Source: Prevotella sp. (lineage in GTDB: Bacteria; Bacteroidota; Bacteroidia; Bacteroidales; Bacteroidaceae). From it: a stretch of 33,393 nt of DNA. Shown piece by piece: positions 23,733 to 31,473 of this stretch (the stretch's first letter is position 1; each line of letters begins with the position of its first letter). The translations under genes and the position numbers were made by a program. Location of the stretch: NCBI GenBank assembly GCA_017471465.1, contig JAFUTI010000021.1, positions 1 through 33,393 of the forward strand, read 5' to 3'. A model generated the notes under the pieces. That model was not told where the DNA came from, searched no databases, and was given only the letters and a program-made list of their open reading frames with translations.

Positions 23733-23740
23733 CAAAATTA
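23733..23740 (-). promoter_or_regulatory. -7 promoter element before the first immunity gene
   Basis: TAATTTTG on the minus strand, 18 bp before the ATG at 23714. It would give immunity transcripts independent of the long toxin operon. The -33 box is poor. Confidence 0.45.
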
Positions 23741-23760
23741 ATAAATATATAGGAACAAGA

Positions 23761-26700
23761 CTACCATCCAAACTTATTTAACATTCTTTTTCCAAATTTA
23801 TATTGTTCTTCATAGCCTTTATTATTTAGCCACTGTCTCACTGTTAGCCCTTCTGTATAATAAAATTTTGAAGAATAAAAAGCAGAAATTTGGCGGTGGA
23901 TATCACGTGGTATTGGTACAATATTATCTATGTTATGAATTTTTTCTGCGCCAAATCTATCAATATTCATTTTCTTTTGTTCAACTATATGATGCCACTC
24001 CATACCTTCTCCTGCAGAACCGTATTCCTTTTTAAAGGCGTTATACGATTTAAAACCTTTTGTTTCTATATCAGCAGATGTATTTGAGCGCAAAATGTCG
24101 GATTGTGTATTACCCGTTTCCCCTGAAGATAAATTATTATTATGAATTCCCCATTGCTGTCCGACATCTGCTTTCAGTTCCCCTGTCCAAATATTCTTTC
24201 CATCTTTATAGGCAGAGTAGCCTCCTGCAATACCGCCAGCGACAGCTCCACTGATACCGCCAACCAGGGCATCGTGAAAAGCATCACCCCAGAAATGGCT
24301 AAAATCTCCATTGTTCAGATAGGAATTACCACCACCAAGGAGGAAACCTGAAGCAGATCCGCTAAGCAACCCCGTTAATGCACCGCCAATAACACCTCCG
24401 ACACCAAAGGACACCATACCTAGACCTGCCCCAACGCCGCCAGCAAAAGCACCAACACCGAAATAACTTGCAAGACTGCCAAAACCATTGATGTTATTGT
24501 AGTTGGCAACAACATTGAGAGACCCACCAATAATAGCACCAACAGCTACAACAAGAATAACATCGTCAATTCCTATTAACTCACCCGTCGGATCTGTATA
24601 TTTCAAAGGATTGTTCAGGCAATAGGAATAGCGGTTGAAGTTCTGCACATCGTAGGTGAACTGGACGTAGTTGTCAGGCGAGAGGAAACGGCCAAGAAGC
24701 GGGTCGTACATACGACCGTTCATATTGATGAGGTTGAAGTCCGTTAGCATCTCATGGCCAGTATAGCCTCTGAAGAAACTAAGCTGATTACAGTTAACGG
24801 TCTGTCGTCCCCATGCATCGTAAGTGGCATCGAAGGCTACATGGCCATTGGCACCTACAAGCTTCATGATGCTGCCGAGATTGTCGCGGCACATATAGTA
24901 GACAGAATCCTGTGCACCATCCTTCTTGACATAGAGGACATCGTTGGCAAGATAGTAGAACCAAGTCTTCTTTTGTGGCATGGACAGGTATTCCATATCA
25001 CCGACATAGCGGACGTTAATGGCTGCCGTTCTCGTCAAGAGCCACCTATTGCCATCGGGACCATATTTATACGTATTGTACTTAATCTGCCCTTTATTGT
25101 TTATGGAGGATAATTTTCCATACCCGTTATAACTGGCAACAGCAGTATTCAAGGGAATCAGCCCATCAGTATTGTCAACAGCAGAAACAGCATGGGGCTT
25201 ATCCGTATCGTAATAGTACTGACCGAGGCCCGTCTTATTGGTAATGTTCCCGTTAAGACTATAAGTGACAACTGTGTTTTCGCCACCACCCGAAACAGAG
25301 GTCAGTCGATTCGACGTATCATAGGAAAACTGCTCGGTGATAGTGTTTCCCAGATGACGCTTTGAAAGATTTCCATCGGGAGTGAGATATTCGAATGACA
25401 TCTGGAACAGTGGATTTGACACATTTGTCCCTTGAGTGGTGGTGGCCGTTAGCCGTCCAGCATCATTATAGCCACACAGCCGGGACAGAGCGCCACCTCC
25501 GAGAGCATATGTATCTTCTTTGCCCGTAGCTGTGACATGCTGCCAAACCGTCTGGTTGTTCACGGTCTGAGTAGTCATATTGCCATAGGCATCATACTGG
25601 AACCGTTCCACAACACCTCCCGGATAAGTTTTCGTGTCAAGAAGGCCTTGGGGGTTATATTGGTAAGTGTAGCTATAGGGAGACTGCGAAGTAGAGAAAC
25701 AACGCCTTTCGGCTGTTACACGGCCAAGCTCATCATAGTCGTATTCAATAGTATAAGACCCACGGCTGGCTGATGACAGTTTCCCCAGACCGTAGCCCGT
25801 TGTGTTATAGACATACGTAGTGACGTCGGTTTCTGTCGTTTCCTTCGTTTTCTGCCCTATTGTATTATAAGTGTATGAGATTGTCTTGCCCCGAGCATCA
25901 GTCTGGCTTACAAGCCGGTTTAGGCCATCGTAACTATAGCTGAGAGTACCGGCATCAACATCAGTGAAGCTTGTACGGCAAACCATATCGTCGTACTGAA
26001 CCGACATGACCTGACGGCTGTCGGCAGAAGACCTGACAGAAACGGGCTTACCATGAGAACCATAGGTATAGGTTATCGACTTGCCCCCCTGTACAGACTT
26101 CTTCAGATTGCCCCAAGGGTCAAAGGTTTTCTGGAACGTTACACCGTCCTCAGTGCTGGTTGCAGAGAGTTTGCCATAGCTATAACTGCATGTGCGACCC
26201 GTGCTGAAGACGTCGGAAGTGAGGCGTCCTTGTCCGTCGTAGCCTAAGGTTTCCGTCTGATGGCGTGTCCCCTCGTTGGCAATACGGCTTGAAGGAAGCC
26301 CTTTCTGGTTGTATGTCGTTGACACACTGACGGCATAGTCCTTAGGACCGACGGTCTCGGTCAACACCTCTCGACCGCAGTTGTCGTACCATGTCTTTAC
26401 CCAAGGCTTTGCCGTTCCTTGCGTCAGTACATAATGATGCAGTGAGGTGGTTGTTCCCCATCCATAGGTGTAAGTAGTCTTTGTCCCGTCAGGATAAGTT
26501 GTTGACACGAGTTGTCCGAAGGAGTTGTATTGGTGTTGAGTTTGCTGGCCTTGGCTGCCATAATAAGTTGTCTCTTTGACAGGCTGTCCCCAGGCGTTGT
26601 AGCTATAACCATAGGACGGCAGCTGGTCGCTGGAGTAGCGACGTGTAACAAACCTGTGGGTTGCATCATACTCCATATGCTCAGTAGGCAACTGTAGCCC

Positions 26701-29700
26701 ACCACTTCCACTTAAGGTTTTTGAGATAACATTGCCATAAGCGTCATAGGCACATGTAATGACCTGTGGGCGCGACTTGTTACTGAAAGCTGTCTTTACC
26801 GTTACTAACCCTTGATTGTTATAAGAATAAGTATCGGTATAGGTATAACGATATACGTCGTCGGGATGTTTCTGGATGTAGGTAATAGAGGACGGACGAT
26901 ACACCCCTGCAACATTTGTATACTGGTAAGTGGCCGACTTGGAATGTTGCTCACTTTCTGTCTGTTCTGAGAGTTTATAGCCATAATCGGCATCATACGT
27001 GGTCGTTGTGGTTGTCTTCAGACCGTCGTAGTCAGTAGCTACGTCACTGATGGCACTGACGGCATAGGCCTTGCCTTTGTCGGCTAAAGTCATTGTCGTA
27101 GTCGTCGTTGAAGTCTTGCCACCCATTGTCGTCTTTGCGTATGTTGAGGTAGGCACATAGTAACTGTTGCCATAGCTTGTGAAGCCAGTTTCGCGGACTG
27201 TACCCTGTTGGACATCAGAAGCCACCATCTTGGTCATGCCTATAAAACCGCGACCAGCCGTATGCATCTTCATACCTGCATATGTATAGTTTATGGTATG
27301 CTGACCAGCCGCCCCACGATTGTCAGTAGTTGACGACACTATGCTGATTGGCAAAACCGGACTGACGACTGGATAGGAACTTGTTCCCCGCGTGTAGACA
27401 GACGGATCTGCCATTGGCTTGTAACTGACAGCTATAGTCCGGCCATAGCTGTCAGTGACAGATGACAGCCGTCCCGTAGAAGCCGTATAACCTGCTTCTG
27501 AATAGATATGGACTTGCGGGCTGACATTGGCCGCATTACCATTTAAGCAGTCATAGCCATAATTTAGAAGTTCTGCATGTCCGAATCCGTGGAAAATGCC
27601 TGCAGTATAATTACCCGGATGTGCGTCGGACTCACGTACCGATGTGGAATGGTATTTCAACTGATATCCATAACGGCCCGACATTAGCCAACAGGTATGA
27701 GTCTTCGTAAAATTACCAGAGTAATCGTACATTGCCTTACTGACAATGACGTCGGTTTTACCGTCACCGTTAAAGTCAGCCGCAACAGCACGGAAATTCT
27801 TTCTGTCGGCCTCGTTCTTCGGCATCATATAAACAGGTAGCACATAATTGGTGTGATAAGAAAATGTGCCATCTCCCTGGTTAAGATATTCTTCCCATGT
27901 ATAGCTTCCATTGGGACACAACAGGAAATCTATCAATCCGTCGCCATTGAAATCACCCTCAACGACTTGTTCGCAGTTTGTCACGCTGCTGCCTTCATAA
28001 CAACTGAGATCTGAAAATAAAGTATGGAAGACTCCGCTCTTATTCCAAATGATTTTGTAGCCGCCGTCATAGACAGCCATCAAGTCTGGCAGGCCGTCGC
28101 CGTTATAGTCGGATGAAAACAAACGTCGGGGGGCAGATGGAAGACTAAAGAAAAAAGTTTGAATATTACCCGATTGGCTGCCGCTTCGTCCCATAAACGT
28201 ACAGCATCGATATTGGCTATTATTCCCGTCTTTCTCTAATATAGTGACATCAGAGAAACCATCTCCATTTATATCTGAGGATGTATATAATGGAGCTGTG
28301 GTTGACTGCTGTAGTGGATAGATTAAAATAGGACATGAACTTATATCGCCTTGACAAATGTTCTTTCCATTCAAAACGATACTGTAGAACTGGCTGGTCT
28401 CAACTTGTCTGAATTTAGGAATAACAAGATCTGACAACCCGTCACCGTCGAAGTCGACAACCATAGGACACTCCGACTTTTGGGACCAATTGTCAATCTC
28501 AAAGTCTCCGGGAAGGCTCAAAAGGATTGGACAATCATATTGAACAGTGGTGCCGTTAGATATGGAAAGATAAAAATAGAAATGGTGGAAATTATAACCT
28601 TCTTCATTGACAAAAATCTGCTCAACTATGTCTGATATGCCATCTCCGTTGAAATCACCTGTCATAAACTGTGGGGCGGATAAGAATTGAAGAGAACTTG
28701 AGGATTCCGGCAAGTTCAAATTCAATGTCTCCATATTGACATTTTCGTTTGGTATAGTGTTCCAGGCCAATGAGATAGGTTTAAGATTCTCATAACCGTT
28801 TGCACTGACACTGATGCCCGCAAGTCTGTTGTATTGTCGAATAGAGTTAGTTCCCTCTGATGTATAGTTGAAAGAATAGGCACGATATAAGGAACGGTTT
28901 GTTTCAGAGGATATTCCTGTCAACTTTTTACACATAGCTCCCTTTGCCCCATTGATGCAGAAAGGCTCATGGTCGTAATAACGTTCCACATAGCTAAATA
29001 TAACAGAACTGACAACGGACGCATCGGCCACATTCATTCCATAGTCAATACGGGACGGATAGACGAAAAGACTGTCATGGAAATAGGAATAGGTCATATA
29101 ATTGCCTATTTGGTTTTCCACACGATTCACGTACCAGGCATTGGTCTTTTTGCCGTCTGATACAGTGAAGTCCTGTCGTGAGTCATCCGTACCGCCAAAA
29201 GAACAAAGAAGGCCTTCCTTGTTGCGCGCTTCAAACCACGTTCTATAGAAAGAGCCAACATATTCTCCATGAAGAGTGATGGTGGTTGACGGGTCGTTTT
29301 CCAAGCAATAGACAGCCCCGTTAGCACCATTCTTTCCTGATTGCAGAACAAGCCGGACACCATCAAGAGCATAGCCGTCATCACCTCCCCAAGTCAAGCC
29401 TTTTGCAAGATTATCGTGATAAACATCCTTTGCCACCCGACTAATAACAGATATGCCCGTTATGTTACAGCCATAGCCAACAACCCCATTACCCGCCTGA
29501 CTGTTATAAGTAATAGAAATATTAGGTTCCATACCTGGCAACCCCTTGGGTACCTCTATCGGGACAGAATAGACAGCGGCTCCTGTTGGCGAAACATTGA
29601 AATCGGAAGGAGGATTGACAACATGCTGAGAATAGGCGGACGAAGCATCGGGAACTGTCGTATAGCCAAACTCGTTTGTCTGCGCTACAACATGAAGAAT

Positions 29701-29751
29701 ACAGGAAAGGAATAGAACAAAAGAGGTTATAAAAGATTTATGGTTTATCAT
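23761..29751 (-). CDS. SpvB/FG-GAP/RHS polymorphic toxin with HNH-type C-terminal nuclease
   Basis: A 1996-residue exported protein. Signal peptide about 1-23 (ends HVVA). SpvB-like region 50-110 (SPTGAAVYSVPIEVPKG, ISITYNSQAGNGVVG). Six calcium-type FG-GAP/VCBS loops: DFNGDGISD 366, DFDGDGLSD 433, DINGDGFSD 493, DYNGDGLPD 548, DFNGDGLID 600 and DFNGDGKTD 659. Then about 900 residues of YD repeats, and the RHS core at 1662-1725 (GRMYDPLLGRFLSPDNY, ending DPTGEL). Glycine-rich hydrophobic stretches fill 1730-1845. The tip (about 1870-1996) carries WHH (His1920/His1921), IHN (His1939) and DIHRQI (His1952), an HNH-type nuclease pattern. RHS shells enclose the toxin. The DNA for the tip is more AT-rich than for the core, as expected after tip exchange. 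Confidence 0.9.
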   Translation of the reverse strand: MINHKSFITSFVLFLSCILHVVAQTNEFGYTTVPDASSAYSQHVVNPPSDFNVSPTGAAVYSVPIEVPKGLPGMEPNISITYNSQAGNGVVGYGCNITGISVISRVAKDVYHDNLAKGLTWGGDDGYALDGVRLVLQSGKNGANGAVYCLENDPSTTITLHGEYVGSFYRTWFEARNKEGLLCSFGGTDDSRQDFTVSDGKKTNAWYVNRVENQIGNYMTYSYFHDSLFVYPSRIDYGMNVADASVVSSVIFSYVERYYDHEPFCINGAKGAMCKKLTGISSETNRSLYRAYSFNYTSEGTNSIRQYNRLAGISVSANGYENLKPISLAWNTIPNENVNMETLNLNLPESSSSLQFLSAPQFMTGDFNGDGISDIVEQIFVNEEGYNFHHFYFYLSISNGTTVQYDCPILLSLPGDFEIDNWSQKSECPMVVDFDGDGLSDLVIPKFRQVETSQFYSIVLNGKNICQGDISSCPILIYPLQQSTTAPLYTSSDINGDGFSDVTILEKDGNNSQYRCCTFMGRSGSQSGNIQTFFFSLPSAPRRLFSSDYNGDGLPDLMAVYDGGYKIIWNKSGVFHTLFSDLSCYEGSSVTNCEQVVEGDFNGDGLIDFLLCPNGSYTWEEYLNQGDGTFSYHTNYVLPVYMMPKNEADRKNFRAVAADFNGDGKTDVIVSKAMYDYSGNFTKTHTCWLMSGRYGYQLKYHSTSVRESDAHPGNYTAGIFHGFGHAELLNYGYDCLNGNAANVSPQVHIYSEAGYTASTGRLSSVTDSYGRTIAVSYKPMADPSVYTRGTSSYPVVSPVLPISIVSSTTDNRGAAGQHTINYTYAGMKMHTAGRGFIGMTKMVASDVQQGTVRETGFTSYGNSYYVPTSTYAKTTMGGKTSTTTTTMTLADKGKAYAVSAISDVATDYDGLKTTTTTTYDADYGYKLSEQTESEQHSKSATYQYTNVAGVYRPSSITYIQKHPDDVYRYTYTDTYSYNNQGLVTVKTAFSNKSRPQVITCAYDAYGNVISKTLSGSGGLQLPTEHMEYDATHRFVTRRYSSDQLPSYGYSYNAWGQPVKETTYYGSQGQQTQHQYNSFGQLVSTTYPDGTKTTYTYGWGTTTSLHHYVLTQGTAKPWVKTWYDNCGREVLTETVGPKDYAVSVSTTYNQKGLPSSRIANEGTRHQTETLGYDGQGRLTSDVFSTGRTCSYSYGKLSATSTEDGVTFQKTFDPWGNLKKSVQGGKSITYTYGSHGKPVSVRSSADSRQVMSVQYDDMVCRTSFTDVDAGTLSYSYDGLNRLVSQTDARGKTISYTYNTIGQKTKETTETDVTTYVYNTTGYGLGKLSSASRGSYTIEYDYDELGRVTAERRCFSTSQSPYSYTYQYNPQGLLDTKTYPGGVVERFQYDAYGNMTTQTVNNQTVWQHVTATGKEDTYALGGGALSRLCGYNDAGRLTATTTQGTNVSNPLFQMSFEYLTPDGNLSKRHLGNTITEQFSYDTSNRLTSVSGGGENTVVTYSLNGNITNKTGLGQYYYDTDKPHAVSAVDNTDGLIPLNTAVASYNGYGKLSSINNKGQIKYNTYKYGPDGNRWLLTRTAAINVRYVGDMEYLSMPQKKTWFYYLANDVLYVKKDGAQDSVYYMCRDNLGSIMKLVGANGHVAFDATYDAWGRQTVNCNQLSFFRGYTGHEMLTDFNLINMNGRMYDPLLGRFLSPDNYVQFTYDVQNFNRYSYCLNNPLKYTDPTGELIGIDDVILVVAVGAIIGGSLNVVANYNNINGFGSLASYFGVGAFAGGVGAGLGMVSFGVGGVIGGALTGLLSGSASGFLLGGGNSYLNNGDFSHFWGDAFHDALVGGISGAVAGGIAGGYSAYKDGKNIWTGELKADVGQQWGIHNNNLSSGETGNTQSDILRSNTSADIETKGFKSYNAFKKEYGSAGEGMEWHHIVEQKKMNIDRFGAEKIHNIDNIVPIPRDIHRQISAFYSSKFYYTEGLTVRQWLNNKGYEEQYKFGKRMLNKFGW

Positions 29752-29763
29752 TGTACTTGAATT

Positions 29764-30162
29764 CTATTTTACACTACTATCCAGTTCACGGCGTATGCGA
29801 TTGCCTGAAGCATCATAAGTGAAACGGACAAGATATTGAAGAGCACCGTTTAGTTGTAGTTCGCCGCCAAGTTCTACCTCTGTGCCACTAATCACTAAAA
29901 TGGCGTCCTCTGCACTCACCCTAAGATTTCCCGACTTAGTTACCGTTGTGCTATCCACCTGTACAGAGCGGCTGCCATAGACTTTGACAGGTGCTGTGAC
30001 CGTTTTCCCAGAAAGACTGTTCAAGGTGTCAGTAGGAACAACAATTATACTATCAGTATCAACACAAGGGCTGTCCTGCTTATTACCAGCGAAGGCAAAT
30101 GAGCCAAGACCTATGAAGCAAACAGCCATTAAGCCGCGAAGAAATGTTCTATTTTGCATCAC
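29764..30162 (-). CDS. Small secreted protein with a YD-like C-terminal motif
   Basis: A 132-residue protein with signal peptide (MMQNRTFLRGLMAVCFIGLG, cut near AFA-GNK). The middle (SGNLRVSAEDAILVISGTEV, then ELGGELQLNG) has the short regular beta pattern seen in small coil-type repeats. The end FTYDASGNRIRREL is like a single YD/RHS repeat. It is encoded 12 bp before the RHS gene and 10 bp after the T9SS-sorted protein, so it is part of the same operon. A role as adaptor or anchor for the RHS protein is a guess. Confidence 0.7.
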   Translation of the reverse strand: MMQNRTFLRGLMAVCFIGLGSFAFAGNKQDSPCVDTDSIIVVPTDTLNSLSGKTVTAPVKVYGSRSVQVDSTTVTKSGNLRVSAEDAILVISGTEVELGGELQLNGALQYLVRFTYDASGNRIRRELDSSVK

Positions 30163-30172
30163 AAGGTTATAA

Positions 30173-30937
30173 TTATCTGACTACTGTCATCTTCTTATTA
30201 TCGGCAGCAATGCCATCAACGACAAGTGTATAAAGATAGAGACCTGGACTTAGTTCAGAGGTACTGACATCTATACTGCCAGTACTCTGCTGAAGAGGAA
30301 TTGTTTTTACAACTCCACCATAGATGTCGGCAATACGTATGAAGGCTGTTGAGAAATCGCCCTCAATACTGTAGTTGATGCTGGTCTGACCACGAGAAGG
30401 ATTGGGGCTGTTCTGTGACAGCGTCGCCCTTATTGGAGTATCTGACATTGTTTGAGACATACTAAGCATATCTACATTGTTTTTCAATTCTTGTACTTGA
30501 TGCTGTAACTCTTGTATGCTACGGACAAGCAAAGGAATGAGCGCTGTATAATTAATTCCCTTTATAGTGTCATTTTCCTGACAAACCAACGTTGGATATA
30601 GCTGTTGTATAGTTGCTGGCGAAATCGCATAATATAGCGGCGTAGTCTCTGCTGACGCTGATTCTTCATCAGCAGAATGTCCATATGCAATGACATCCAT
30701 TGACATAATGGAGGGAAGAATCTCTTCCCCTGACAAGTTACGAGCCTCTTGCTGCTGCCAATCGGTAATAGGAATTATAATCCCCTTTGTCGTAATGGTG
30801 CCGCCAACAGCCAACTTAGATACTTCTGACTGTCCCGTACGTCCGATGGTAATGTCACCATTACGGTATACTTTCAATTGGGCAAATGTAGTAAAGGGCA
30901 CTGCCATAAGCAGTGCACTGATAATAAACTTCTTCAT
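30173..30937 (-). CDS. Secreted coiled-coil protein with S74-like region and T9SS sorting domain
   Basis: A 254-residue protein with a signal peptide (MKKFIISALLMAVPFTTFA, then QLKVYRNGD). Residues 75-150 resemble the C-terminal half of the S74 intramolecular-chaperone region of phage tail fibres: IQQLYPTLVCQENDTIKGIN, then YTALIPLLVRSIQELQHQVQ. The SDxRLK self-cleavage motif is not present. A coiled coil follows. Residues 172-254 (LSQNSPNPSRGQTSINYSI, IRIADIYGGVVKTI, LSPGLYLYTLVVDG) are a type A T9SS C-terminal sorting domain, so the protein should be exported through T9SS and attached to the surface. It lies upstream of the RHS gene in one operon. Confidence 0.85.
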   Translation of the reverse strand: MKKFIISALLMAVPFTTFAQLKVYRNGDITIGRTGQSEVSKLAVGGTITTKGIIIPITDWQQQEARNLSGEEILPSIMSMDVIAYGHSADEESASAETTPLYYAISPATIQQLYPTLVCQENDTIKGINYTALIPLLVRSIQELQHQVQELKNNVDMLSMSQTMSDTPIRATLSQNSPNPSRGQTSINYSIEGDFSTAFIRIADIYGGVVKTIPLQQSTGSIDVSTSELSPGLYLYTLVVDGIAADNKKMTVVR

Positions 30938-30958
30938 ATAATTTCTTTTTATTATTGA

Positions 30959-31342
30959 TTACAACTCAATCCATCCGCAGAAACACCAATTGCCACGGAC
31001 AAGACATATCTCATAACTACCTTCAAGCATTGACGGCAGTTCGACGGTACTAGTACCGGCAGGGATAAAAAGCGTGAAGACGGGTTCCTCGTCCTCGTTG
31101 AGCAAATAGAATGTGACGTCGTAACCGACGCAACTGAAATCTAAGGTATGACCTTCAATACCCACATACGGCGGCATCATTGGAGCACGCGAAGGTCCAT
31201 GATCGCCCCCAACAGGATTATCAATACCAGGGCCACCATTCTGAACGGTGAAGTCAATACGGTCGAAACTCATCACATTGGCAACACTTCCTATTACGAA
31301 GAGTACCGTTACAAATACATTTTTTAAAAATCTTTTGTCCAT
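30959..31342 (-). CDS. DUF3244-like secreted protein
   Basis: A 127-residue exported protein (signal about 1-24: MDKRFLKNVFVTVLFVIGSV...SFD). The mature part has a proline/glycine linker (GGDHGPSRAPMMPPY) then a small beta domain (LDFSCVGYDVTFYLLNED, FIPAGTSTVELPSMLEGSYE, ICLVRGNWCFCGWIEL) of the type named DUF3244 in Prevotella and Bacteroides. Three cysteines in the end could form a disulfide. It is the first gene of the toxin operon, with a TAATTTTG element 30 bp upstream and 21 bp to the next gene. Confidence 0.75.
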   Translation of the reverse strand: MDKRFLKNVFVTVLFVIGSVANVMSFDRIDFTVQNGGPGIDNPVGGDHGPSRAPMMPPYVGIEGHTLDFSCVGYDVTFYLLNEDEEPVFTLFIPAGTSTVELPSMLEGSYEICLVRGNWCFCGWIEL

Positions 31343-31371
31343 AATTTTGCTGAAAACTTAAATTCGGGGCG

Positions 31372-31379
31372 CAAAATTA
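31372..31379 (-). promoter_or_regulatory. -7 promoter element of the toxin operon
   Basis: TAATTTTG on the minus strand, 29 bp before the DUF3244-like ATG. No good -33 TTTG lies at 19-21 bp, which may mean that an activator is needed. The TPR-HTH regulator encoded next door is a candidate. Confidence 0.55.
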
Positions 31380-31473
31380 CGAAAAAAAAATACTGGTGGG
31401 CTCGTGAAACAGGTCCACAAAGTTCACGGAATTTGCAACAACGTGATTATAAACAGGTTACAAGCCTGACTCA

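Noticed and set aside
29764-31342. Phage tail remnant, suggested by the S74-like region
   Set aside because: No other phage structural genes are present and the neighbours carry Sec signals and a T9SS domain, pointing to cell-surface proteins.
31343-31473. Small gene on the plus strand from a TAATTTTG at 31342-31349
   Set aside because: The downstream frame overlaps the TPR regulator antisense and has no coding character.
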